Below, piece after piece: positions 1-7,936 of a stretch of DNA of 64,000 nt (its first letter is position 1; each line of letters starts with the position of its first letter). The DNA lies in the NCBI GenBank assembly GCA_018672475.1, contig JABHFS010000146.1, positions 1 to 64,000 on the forward strand, given 5' to 3'. The position numbers and the translations under genes were made by a program. The notes under the pieces were generated by a model. That model was given only the letters and a program-made list of their open reading frames with translations. It made no database searches and had not been told where the DNA came from. This DNA is from Gemmatimonadota bacterium. Lineage in GTDB: Bacteria > Latescibacterota > UBA2968 > UBA8231.

Positions 1-192
1 ACTCGTTTTAATGTCGCGCTTAAATTTTATAAAAATAATAAATTAGAAGATGCCATGCTCCATGCCCAGGCAGCGGCGGAAATAGATCCTTGGAAGGCAG
101 ACCCCTATCAGTTAATGGCTCATATACGGCGCAAGCAGGGCCGAAATGGTGAGGCTCGAGAGCTGCTCAAAAAGGCAGGTGAATTGCGATAA
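1..192 (+). CDS. TPR-repeat protein, C-terminal fragment
   Basis: The window opens inside this reading frame, and only the last 63 residues are present. They form helix-turn-helix pairs typical of tetratricopeptide repeats: an Ala-rich helix (DAMLHAQAAAEIDPW) followed by one with the usual Gly and Ala spacing (KQGRNGEARELLKKAG). TPRs mediate protein-protein contacts, but the full domain structure and cellular location cannot be known from this piece. The frame ends at TAA 190-192, and a factor-independent terminator begins at the stop codon, so this is the last gene of its transcript. Confidence 0.7.
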   Translation, partial: TRFNVALKFYKNNKLEDAMLHAQAAAEIDPWKADPYQLMAHIRRKQGRNGEARELLKKAGELR

Positions 193-226
193 GAGCCTTG
201 ACTTTCGTCAAAGCTCTATTTTTCTT
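192..226 (+). terminator. Rho-independent terminator of the TPR gene
   Basis: An 11-bp stem with one mismatch (AGAGCCTTGAC, loop TTTC, GTCAAAGCTCT) is followed by the T-rich run ATTTTTCTTTT. It starts at the stop codon of the TPR gene and lies upstream of the EIIA start at 255. An EIIA start at 198 would sit inside this hairpin, which argues against it. Confidence 0.7.
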
Positions 227-254
227 TTGCTGCGAGACGGGAAGGAATAAAATT

Positions 255-719
255 ATGGAAAAATGGGATCGCATACTACACGCAAGTAATGTCTTGATGG
301 ATCTCAAGGCCCAGCGCAATTTTGATGCTATCCGCGAGTTGGCGTCCGTGCTGACCGACGACGGGATTGTACCTGATCAGAAGCGTTTCCTCGCCGATCT
401 AATTCAGCGAGAGCAACAAGCTTCCACCGGCATTGGCAAGGGGGTGGCTGTTCCTCACACACACGAGGACACGATCGATCGCCAATTGTTGGCCATTGGT
501 ATCTCGCAAGAGGGGGTCGATTTTGCATCGCCCGATGGAGCGCCCGTGCACATCGTCGCGCTATTGGCCACTCCGCGCAAACATCAAAAGCTGCATATGG
601 AACTCTTGGCTGCGCTTTCGCGATTACTGCAACACGAGGATGTGCGGGAGAGTCTGATAAACGCGGCGGATTCAGCAGAAGTCGTAGAAATCTTCACGCA
701 AAAGCGCCAACTCGGCTAA
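255..719 (+). CDS. PTS EIIA domain protein, PtsN-like
   Basis: A 154-residue single-domain phosphotransferase-system EIIA of the fructose/mannitol (type 2) family. The active-site region GIGKGVAVPH (about residues 59-68) carries the phospho-accepting His68, and a second His70 follows. Stand-alone EIIA proteins of this family are usually regulatory (nitrogen PTS, PtsN) rather than part of sugar uptake. No EIIB/EIIC, HPr or rpoN is adjacent, which supports a regulatory reading by inference. The start at ATG 255 is chosen because GGGAAGGA lies about 9 nt upstream and an earlier in-frame ATG at 198 falls in a terminator hairpin. The protein acts in the cytoplasm. Confidence 0.85.
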   Translation: MEKWDRILHASNVLMDLKAQRNFDAIRELASVLTDDGIVPDQKRFLADLIQREQQASTGIGKGVAVPHTHEDTIDRQLLAIGISQEGVDFASPDGAPVHIVALLATPRKHQKLHMELLAALSRLLQHEDVRESLINAADSAEVVEIFTQKRQLG

Positions 720-741
720 GTTTAGCCAGGGGCGATGGGCG

Positions 742-777
742 GGCAGGCAGGGGCCGATAAGGCTGCTGCCTTTTTTT
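742..777 (+). terminator. Rho-independent terminator after the EIIA gene
   Basis: A stem with a one-base bulge (GGCAGGCAG against CTGCTGCC, loop including GGGCCGATAAGG) is followed directly by TTTTTTT at 771-777. It separates the EIIA gene from the repair operon starting at 872. Confidence 0.65.
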
Positions 778-871
778 ATTATCCGCAGCCTACGCGCTGG
801 CTAACCCTGCCGGTTCGCGGGGTGTGCGCACCCACTCCCTATGTCTTTTGCAATGAACCCTTGACTATAAA

Positions 872-2950
872 ATGAATATGGCCCCCGAATTCAACCGGGC
901 AATCAATAGCTCGTTGAACGAGAAATACACCTATTTTCTCGCCGGCCCCTTGGTCGCCGGGCAACGGCAGGCCTTGATTGTGCGTTTGCGCGTCTTACTC
1001 GAAGCGGGAGTGCCCGGTTATGCGATCTTGGTGCTGTTGCCGGATCGGGCGACGGCTCGCCGTTTTCGTCAACAGGTCGACGAGTTAGATCTCGGGCCTT
1101 ATGGGGCGGTCGATTTACAGACCTATTATGGACTGGCGAGCCGACTGATCCGCCTGTTCTGGCCATTGGTCGCAGACAGCGCTGGCTTTGCTGCGCCGGA
1201 GCGTCCTCCAGTTTTCCTCAATTACGAGACAGCCCAGTACCTCATGGGCCAGTTAAGCGAACCATTGTTGGCCCAGGGGTATTTTGAAGGGCTGTCGATG
1301 AGGCCGCAGCGAATTATTTCCCAATTGCTCGATAATTTGAACAAAGCGGCTGTTGCGGGTTTTGCATTGGGCGAAGTCGCGCCCAGGCTAGCTCAGGCCT
1401 GGACAGGTGAAGCAAGCCGTTTGCGTTTATACGAACATGTGCAAATCTGTATTGATCTATATCGTGGCCATTGTCTACAGCACGGTCTGCTCGACGCCTC
1501 GTTGGTCTTTGAGGTCTTTAATCGGCACCTAGTCGCCAAGGATGAATTCTGGCGTTATTTCACTGAACGATTTCGCCATCTTTTGGTCGACTCGAGCGAG
1601 GAAATGGTTCCGGTTGCACACGATCTGGTTCGTCGATTGTTACACCAATCCGATTCGGCGTTGTTGACAGGAGATGTGCAGGCGGGTTTTAGAATTTTCC
1701 TCGGCGTCGATGCTCCGGGTGCCGCTGAGTTGCAGGCGGAGTGTCAAGAATCGATAGTAGTCGAACCGGCGAATTGTGCCGATCCGCACCTCACCGCTTT
1801 TGCCGGTCGCATTGGCGAAAAACTCGGACAGGGCCGAACCGTGGAAAGCGCTGGGTCGCCCCGACTGGCGGTCGTCGATTTGGTGCAGACCCGTTATCGA
1901 TCGCAAATGATTGAGTCTGTAGCTCGGCAAATAATCGAGTTGATAAATAAAGGTGTCGCGCCGGGTGAAATCGCCATTGTCGCGCCGCATGCCGATGGGG
2001 TGTTGCGCTTTCTTTTGGCGGAGACCTTTCGCGCCGCAGATATTCCTTTCGCGGTGATCCGGCGCTATGAAACTCTGCGCGAAGAGCCGGTAGTGCGGGC
2101 CTGTTTGACTTTGGCGATACTCGCTCACCCCGAATGGGGACAAAGTCTGTCGGTCTTTGATCTTGCAGAAGCCTTGGAACGAGCGCTCAAGCCACTCGAT
2201 CCGCTACGCGCCGAACTTGTCGCCCGCCATCTCTATGATTTGCGTTCAGGGCAGCTCAAAAATGCCAGTGAATTGAACGCCAAGATGCGCGAGCGGATCG
2301 GTTTTGCCGCCGTCGAGCGATATGAAATATTGCGCGAGTGGCTCGAATCCTATCGGGCGGAAGAGCCCGGGGCCTTTGACCATTTTTTACGCCGACTATT
2401 TGGTGAAATCCTCTCGAACTGCGAACTGGAACCGGAGGACGCGCAAGTTTATAGTAAGCTTATCGCCTCGGCTTCTTCATTTCGCCAGGCGGCCCCAGCG
2501 ATGGACCTCAAGGGCACAGACATTGGCAAGCGCTATGTCGAAATGGTGCTCGCCGGAGTGGTCGCCGCGCAATACCTGACCGATGTCGACCTCGAGGAGG
2601 CGCCGGAGTCGATCGCCTTGGTCGCACCGGTTTATACCTACCTGCTCTCCGGACATGTGGCCCGCTATCAATTCTGGCTGGATATCGGTTCGATGAGTTG
2701 GTGGGACCCGTTGCACCAACCACTGACCAACCACTATGTGCTAGCACGTCGCTGGAATCAGGATGAACGTTGGACGGATGCGGTTGATTTTTCGATTCGC
2801 AACCAAAACCTATATCGCCTGGTGCGGGGACTGTGTCTGCGATGTCGAGGCGGTATCTATCTTTGCGCCAGTGACTCTGAGGGGCGGGGCGAAGTGCAGG
2901 ATGGTCCATTGATGATGGCCGTGCAACAGGTATTGCAGGAGCGCGCGTGA
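872..2950 (+). CDS. AddB-like inactivated superfamily I helicase-fold protein
   Basis: A 692-residue protein resembling the helicase-like half of AddB or RecC: a UvrD-like fold that has lost ATPase motifs. The Walker A position near residues 23-32 reads FLAGPLVAGQ, lacking the GxGKT lysine. The DEAD-box position near residue 236 reads LLVDSSEEM instead of the usual VDEAQE-type sequence. Known AddB proteins use such a domain to scan DNA and recognise Chi-like sites, and AddB also carries a C-terminal Fe-S nuclease. That nuclease is missing here but is encoded separately two genes downstream. Start ATG 872 has no clear ribosome site, and ATG 878 is an alternative. The stop overlaps the next start by 4 nt (GTGA). 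First gene of a four-gene repair operon. Confidence 0.65.
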   Translation: MNMAPEFNRAINSSLNEKYTYFLAGPLVAGQRQALIVRLRVLLEAGVPGYAILVLLPDRATARRFRQQVDELDLGPYGAVDLQTYYGLASRLIRLFWPLVADSAGFAAPERPPVFLNYETAQYLMGQLSEPLLAQGYFEGLSMRPQRIISQLLDNLNKAAVAGFALGEVAPRLAQAWTGEASRLRLYEHVQICIDLYRGHCLQHGLLDASLVFEVFNRHLVAKDEFWRYFTERFRHLLVDSSEEMVPVAHDLVRRLLHQSDSALLTGDVQAGFRIFLGVDAPGAAELQAECQESIVVEPANCADPHLTAFAGRIGEKLGQGRTVESAGSPRLAVVDLVQTRYRSQMIESVARQIIELINKGVAPGEIAIVAPHADGVLRFLLAETFRAADIPFAVIRRYETLREEPVVRACLTLAILAHPEWGQSLSVFDLAEALERALKPLDPLRAELVARHLYDLRSGQLKNASELNAKMRERIGFAAVERYEILREWLESYRAEEPGAFDHFLRRLFGEILSNCELEPEDAQVYSKLIASASSFRQAAPAMDLKGTDIGKRYVEMVLAGVVAAQYLTDVDLEEAPESIALVAPVYTYLLSGHVARYQFWLDIGSMSWWDPLHQPLTNHYVLARRWNQDERWTDAVDFSIRNQNLYRLVRGLCLRCRGGIYLCASDSEGRGEVQDGPLMMAVQQVLQERA

Positions 2951-5154
2951 ACCAATTCCAACCGCGCGAAGGTCAGCGTCAAATTCTTGACTATCAAGGC
3001 GGAAAGATGGGCGTATCGGCCGTGCCGGGCAGTGGTAAGACGGCGACAATTGTCGCTCTGGCGACCCGCTTGATTGCGGAAGGGCGCACCGAGGGCGGCC
3101 AGGTGCTGATCGTCACCTACCAGAATGCCGCCGTCGACAATATTCGCTCGCGAATCCGCCAGCGATTAGAAGAGATGGACCTGTTGCAAATCGGCTATGA
3201 TGTCCGCACGTTGCACAGCCTGTCTTATGGCATCGTCCAGGCCAATTCGGGCTTGGCCGGCACTACGGCTGAATTCGCGGTATTGGACGAGCGTTCCAGT
3301 GGGGATTTGCTCGACAAAGCGGTGCGTATCTGGAACGCGGAAAATAAGGGTATTTGGGGGCGTCTTGGGCCGGGTGATTATATAGATGAGCGGTGGGAAC
3401 GAGAATGGCGCGATATAGCACGCAAGGTGGCCAAGACCGTTATTACCAGCGCTAAGAATCGCCGGTTGCGGGCGGAAGATTTATTGGCGAGGATCGGCGA
3501 GGGCGGCGGCGACGAACTCAATCAATTTTTGCGGATCGGTGCCGGGATATACCAACTCTACCAACAGCAGATAGAGACGATCGGCGGTCTTGATTTTGAT
3601 GATTTGGTGTGGAGAGCAGCCGAACTGTTAGACCAGTACCCTGACCTGTGTGCTCGCTACCGACAGCGTTGGCCGGTGGTACTAGAGGACGAAGCACAGG
3701 ACAGCGTGCCGCTGCAAGAAGAGTTGCTCTCCCTCCTGGCGGGCCCCGAGGGCAACTGGATCCGGGTCGGCGATCCGAATCAGGCCATTATGAGCACATT
3801 TACCGCCGCGGACCCGCGTTATCTTAGGCGATTTCTCGAACGCGACGATGTCGAGGCGCAGGAGATGGCCATTTCCGGTCGCTGTGCACCGATGATTATC
3901 GATCTGGCCAATTTTCTCGTCGAATGGGTTTCGGTCGAACACCCACTCGAAGAAGTCCGCGAAAGGGCGTTCCGCCAACAGCTTATACAGCCGACGGAGC
4001 GCGGTGACCCGCAGCAGAATCCGGACGACGCGGACAGCGCGATCGGCTTTCGGGAATACAATAACCGCCAAGAGGAATTTTCTAGTATAGCTCGCAGGTC
4101 CCATGCTTTCGTCGGCAAGTATCCCGATCTCACCGTGGCCATTTTGGTGTCGACCAATCGCATCGGTTATGAGATGGCCGAGCATTTGCGCGAGGCCGGG
4201 GCCGATTTCGACGAAGTCTTGCAAAGCCCGCGATCGGCGCGGCAGGTTAGTGAGGCGTTGTGCCAAGTTGTTCAGTTTCTCGCCGAACCGCTGGGGCGTA
4301 ATCACCTAGAAAAAGCCTATCGGGCCTTGCTCGGTTTCTGGCCCGGACCGACGGGCCCGGGAGAGGAAGAAACGGTCGCGACATTATTGCGCAGTTGTTA
4401 TCGACCTGAGGCGCTGCTTTATCCGGCGGCAGGAACCAAGATGGAAGAGGCCTTGCCGCCGGTCGATAAAGTCGAAGTGCAGGACTTGGAGGCGATAGCC
4501 CATCTTTGTAGTTATTTGCGACGTTGGCTCAGGGCGGTGTCGTTGCCGGTGGACCAGTTGTTGATGACCGTCGCCCAGGATCTTTTGCAAGAGGGCGATT
4601 TGGCTATGGCGCAGAATTTAGCAACTTATTTACGCACTCGCGCCGATCAGAACATGGATTGGCGCTTGCCCGAATTGGCCCGTGAGTTAAGCCTCGCGGT
4701 CCAGGGCAAAGCCGGGGTATTGGCCGAAGAAGAGGATGTCTTCGCCCCGCGACCGGGGCGGATCTCTCTGACGACGATGCATAAGGCTAAGGGGATGGAG
4801 TGGGATTTGGTCTATGTCATGGGGGTTGGTGGCGATTGGTTTCCCCATGATCTCGATGCTCGATTTTTCGGCGAATACGAATTCCTCGGTGGCGATCCCT
4901 GCGAGGATGCGCGGGCAGAGTTGTTAGGGCTGACAGGCGAGATCGGTTCCGTGCGGTTGTCGGCGACGGATCTCGCCCATGTCGAGGTTATCGCTGAACG
5001 CTTGCGTTTACTCTATGTCGCCATCACTCGGGCGCGGCGTTATCTGGCGATTAGTTGGAGTCGCGAGATACCGAGGGCGACGCGCTCATTTGCCGTACCG
5101 GCCGCAGAGTCGTTCCGACAGTTGGAAGCCTATTACCAATTGCAACGTCGATGA
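2947..5154 (+). CDS. UvrD/AddA-like ATP-dependent DNA helicase
   Basis: A 735-residue superfamily I helicase with intact motifs. Walker A is PGSGKT (residues 27-32), and motif II is VLEDEAQD near 244-251. The Q-containing motif GDPNQAIM follows, then the late motif TTMHKAKGMEWD near 608-619 and motif VI YVAITRARR near 690. Such enzymes translocate 3'-5' on single-stranded DNA using ATP. AddA normally has a C-terminal nuclease domain, but this protein ends soon after motif VI and has none, so it is either a UvrD-type helicase or the motor of a split AddAB-like complex. GTG start overlaps the upstream TGA, and its own stop overlaps the next ATG (ATGA), implying translational coupling with its partners. 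Confidence 0.85.
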   Translation: MNQFQPREGQRQILDYQGGKMGVSAVPGSGKTATIVALATRLIAEGRTEGGQVLIVTYQNAAVDNIRSRIRQRLEEMDLLQIGYDVRTLHSLSYGIVQANSGLAGTTAEFAVLDERSSGDLLDKAVRIWNAENKGIWGRLGPGDYIDERWEREWRDIARKVAKTVITSAKNRRLRAEDLLARIGEGGGDELNQFLRIGAGIYQLYQQQIETIGGLDFDDLVWRAAELLDQYPDLCARYRQRWPVVLEDEAQDSVPLQEELLSLLAGPEGNWIRVGDPNQAIMSTFTAADPRYLRRFLERDDVEAQEMAISGRCAPMIIDLANFLVEWVSVEHPLEEVRERAFRQQLIQPTERGDPQQNPDDADSAIGFREYNNRQEEFSSIARRSHAFVGKYPDLTVAILVSTNRIGYEMAEHLREAGADFDEVLQSPRSARQVSEALCQVVQFLAEPLGRNHLEKAYRALLGFWPGPTGPGEEETVATLLRSCYRPEALLYPAAGTKMEEALPPVDKVEVQDLEAIAHLCSYLRRWLRAVSLPVDQLLMTVAQDLLQEGDLAMAQNLATYLRTRADQNMDWRLPELARELSLAVQGKAGVLAEEEDVFAPRPGRISLTTMHKAKGMEWDLVYVMGVGGDWFPHDLDARFFGEYEFLGGDPCEDARAELLGLTGEIGSVRLSATDLAHVEVIAERLRLLYVAITRARRYLAISWSREIPRATRSFAVPAAESFRQLEAYYQLQRR

Positions 5155-5954
5155 TAAACAAGGGATTCAAATTCAGCCAAAGCTCGCTAACGACCTTCAA
5201 GCAATGTCGGCGCCGGTTCTTACTGCGTTATTTGCAGCACATGCAATGGCCCGCCCCGTTGACCGATCATTTGAGCGAGTGGGAGCAAACTATCCAGCGC
5301 GGCTTGTTTTTTCACCAGTTCATCCTGCAGGAGAGCTTGGGTTTGCATGTCGAGGCCGCGATACACAAGAGCGATGATCCGCTGCTGCGAACTTGGTGGG
5401 ACAATTGGCGCAAGCAGGCTCCGGATATGCCGCGAGGAGAGCTTTTCAGTGAGACGATGCTCTCGGTACCCTTCGGCGAGCGCCGTCTGGTGGCGAAGCT
5501 CGACCGAGTGATTTTTGCAGAAGACGGTCGGGTATTGATATTCGATTGGAAAACAGGGCGACGCAAACCGAAGCAGGCCGAATATGTCGATAATTGGCAA
5601 ACCCTTGTCTACCGCTTCGTGGTAGTCGAAGCTGGGGCTCTTTTAACCGGGGGGCACCCGGTGGATCCGGCTAATGTTTCGCTGATCTACTGGCACGCGC
5701 AATATCCTCAGGCAATACAGCCCATTATTTATTCGTCCGCAGAGCATGAGGCTGCACGAAATCGATTGACGCAGAAGATGGCCGAGATCGAGGGATTGCC
5801 AGATGAAGCGGCCTATGCAAAAACAGAAGATCTAACGGAGTGCCGCCGTTGCGAATATCATACGTATTGCGAGCGGGTTTCACCGCGAGGCGAAGACTGG
5901 GATATCGATGAGGACGAGCTGGATTGGGATCTATTGCCTGAGGCGGAGCTCTGA
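5151..5954 (+). CDS. PD-(D/E)XK nuclease with AddB-type Fe-S cysteines
   Basis: A 267-residue stand-alone nuclease of the RecB/AddB C-terminal type. The active site is visible as Asp118 (AKLDRV), Asp132 and Lys134 (IFDWKTG) and Gln150 (NWQTLVY). Cys19 and a C-x2-C-x5-C group (Cys231, 234, 240) match the four cysteines that hold a 4Fe-4S cluster around the nuclease domain of AddB. It would cut DNA strands unwound by the helicase encoded just upstream. ATG 5151 overlaps the upstream stop (ATGA). In-frame starts further upstream (for example 5055) would lie inside the helicase gene and add residues unrelated to the family. The acidic C-terminal tail (about 20 residues rich in D and E) is a local peculiarity. 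Confidence 0.88.
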   Translation: MINKGFKFSQSSLTTFKQCRRRFLLRYLQHMQWPAPLTDHLSEWEQTIQRGLFFHQFILQESLGLHVEAAIHKSDDPLLRTWWDNWRKQAPDMPRGELFSETMLSVPFGERRLVAKLDRVIFAEDGRVLIFDWKTGRRKPKQAEYVDNWQTLVYRFVVVEAGALLTGGHPVDPANVSLIYWHAQYPQAIQPIIYSSAEHEAARNRLTQKMAEIEGLPDEAAYAKTEDLTECRRCEYHTYCERVSPRGEDWDIDEDELDWDLLPEAEL

Positions 5955-5956
5955 CC

Positions 5957-7861
5957 GTGGAGTGGAAAGATACCGGGACCGCCCCCGCACCAGAACTTGC
6001 TGCGCGCTTGGGGGTCTCGGACTTGGTAGCCCAGCTGCTCTCTGCGCGTGGACTTGGCGATGAAATCGCAAGCAAAAATAGGTTGAATCCGCTAGCGGTC
6101 GAAGATTGGCCCTGGTCGGATGTTACGGGTTTAGACGAATTGCTGGCGGTTTTAGCTGAGGCGAAGGAGGTCGGGCAGGGGATTTTAGTGTGTGGAGGGC
6201 AGAGCGCAGGGGATCAAGTCGCCATGGCCCTCTGTGTTGGGGGGTTGCGGCAGTTTGGTTTTGCGGTGTCGTATTGTTTAGAGGGCCTGGCAAATTCAGT
6301 CGACATCACCGCGTTTGGTACCCAGTCTGATGCTAAATATTTGCAGTTGAAGTTAGGGCTTGGCGTAGAGGCGACAGGGGTGATTTCGCTTACTGATCCG
6401 AGTGCTCAGATAAGCGTGCGGATAAGCGCGGAGCCCGACGAAATCAAAGGGGACCATCCTTTGTGGCTGGCTGGCCGGGCGGGGCTCTGCTGGTGGCTGC
6501 TAAGAGCGCTGGCCCAAGTGCATAATGGCGGTGGGGAAATGCGCGAGTTTGCTGATCTTATCGCCTTGTCATCGATTGTCGACGGCGCGGCGATGCTGGG
6601 ATTGAATCGTTCGCTGACCCAGTGGGGGGGGGCGAAACTCATTTATCGTCCCAGGACTGGTCTCGCGGCTTTGATGCGGGCAGCCAAGCTCATGCCCCCG
6701 GTTCTAGTGTCAAATAAATATATCGATAGTTCGTTAGGTGCCCGATTGCGTGCGGCGGAACGAAGAGGGCTCGCGGCCACGTCAATCGATTTGCTATTGG
6801 CTGAAGAGGCCGGGCTGGCGGACGAATGGGCTGTGGATGTCGAAAACGGTTATCGGGAAGAACGCTTGGCGCAGCGGCAAGAAGAGATGGTGCCGGAGAG
6901 AGAGTCATTGGCGATCGAGGCTTATATTGGCCTGGCCCAAATGCGGCCGGCTTTGGGCCATGAGATCTCCCGGCTCGGACCTTTTGGCCGAGGAAACCCC
7001 GAGCCGCTGTTGGCGAGCCGCAGGGTTCGCTTGGTCAATGTAACGAGTACAGGGCTTTCGCGCCGTCATACTCGTTTGCTCGTTGAGGACGAGGAGGGGC
7101 ATAGCCTTTCTGGGCTGTGGCGGTACAAACAACCTGAGGAGGTGCCGGGCGCTTGGGGAGATATCGCGTTCAATCTGCGGCTGGATTATTATCGCGGCAG
7201 CGAAAATGTGCAGTTGGAGATTGTTGCTTTCAGGCTTTTGGTGGCGGAAGAAGATACCGAATTAAAGCCGGAACTGCCTTTCAGTGTAGAGGATAAGCGC
7301 ACTGCCGGCGATCGTATGGGCGAACTCGCGAAATTGTTAGCGAGAGACGCGAGACTACAGATCTGGGCGGAAGCAGGTGCGTTTCCCGTGGCCGCGATAG
7401 CACGCGATAAGCTGCAGCGGGGGAAGATGTTGGTCCTCTGGACGGCTCCTCCGGGGCCAAGTATTCTGCGGGAAGCACTTGAACGAGTCGGGCCTAGCAA
7501 AGTCGTGTTGCTATCAGCTGAAAGAAACACGGTCGCGCCCGGTGATTTTTTGCGCCACTTAGGCGGCTTGGTCAAATGGATACTTGCCAACCGGGATGCA
7601 ACGGTAGGAATAACTGAGTTGGCGGGGCGTCTTGGCGAAATGAATGCGACGGTATTAGCCGGTCTCGAGTTGTTAGCCTTCAAGGGGCTATTGGGGTATC
7701 GCGAAGAAGGAAAGCGGTTACATTTTTCCCGAGAAGCCAACCCTGGAGTGCAAGACCCGGAGCGTTTAGGGCATCTATTGGCGGAGTCAGCGGCTTATCG
7801 AAGATATTTCGCGCAAGCACCGGCGGTTGAGATACTGCAGTTGTCGACTGATTCTATATAA
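5957..7861 (+). CDS. RecJ-like protein with lost DHH active site
   Basis: A 634-residue protein that aligns by eye with RecJ single-strand exonuclease along much of its length but is catalytically degenerate. The first metal motif (GDYDxDG in RecJ) reads CGGQSAG at residues 79-85. The DHH motif reads TDPS at 146-149. The DHHA1 region with its GGH signature appears absent. The later RecJ OB-fold entry motif is intact (LGPFGRGNPEP, about 342-352). A roughly 200-residue C-terminal extension contains a predicted winged-helix-like stretch near 540-580. It starts with GTG 3 nt after the nuclease stop, so it is the last gene of the repair operon. A G9 tract lies at 6624-6632. It may have a structural or DNA-binding role; no enzymatic function is supported. 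Confidence 0.7.
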   Translation: MEWKDTGTAPAPELAARLGVSDLVAQLLSARGLGDEIASKNRLNPLAVEDWPWSDVTGLDELLAVLAEAKEVGQGILVCGGQSAGDQVAMALCVGGLRQFGFAVSYCLEGLANSVDITAFGTQSDAKYLQLKLGLGVEATGVISLTDPSAQISVRISAEPDEIKGDHPLWLAGRAGLCWWLLRALAQVHNGGGEMREFADLIALSSIVDGAAMLGLNRSLTQWGGAKLIYRPRTGLAALMRAAKLMPPVLVSNKYIDSSLGARLRAAERRGLAATSIDLLLAEEAGLADEWAVDVENGYREERLAQRQEEMVPERESLAIEAYIGLAQMRPALGHEISRLGPFGRGNPEPLLASRRVRLVNVTSTGLSRRHTRLLVEDEEGHSLSGLWRYKQPEEVPGAWGDIAFNLRLDYYRGSENVQLEIVAFRLLVAEEDTELKPELPFSVEDKRTAGDRMGELAKLLARDARLQIWAEAGAFPVAAIARDKLQRGKMLVLWTAPPGPSILREALERVGPSKVVLLSAERNTVAPGDFLRHLGGLVKWILANRDATVGITELAGRLGEMNATVLAGLELLAFKGLLGYREEGKRLHFSREANPGVQDPERLGHLLAESAAYRRYFAQAPAVEILQLSTDSI

Positions 7862-7936
7862 TTGCATTGGGCTTTACCCGAGTACGACAAGCCATATATG
7901 GAAATAGCGAATAATAGTTCAGGTCGGGCCAATAGG

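Noticed and set aside
198-254. Extended N-terminus of the EIIA protein from ATG 198
   Set aside because: That start lies in a terminator hairpin, the added residues are unlike the family, and a good ribosome site precedes ATG 255.
1640-2143. Minus-strand frame inside the AddB-like gene
   Set aside because: No domain, ribosome site or independent context; explained by codon structure of the sense gene.
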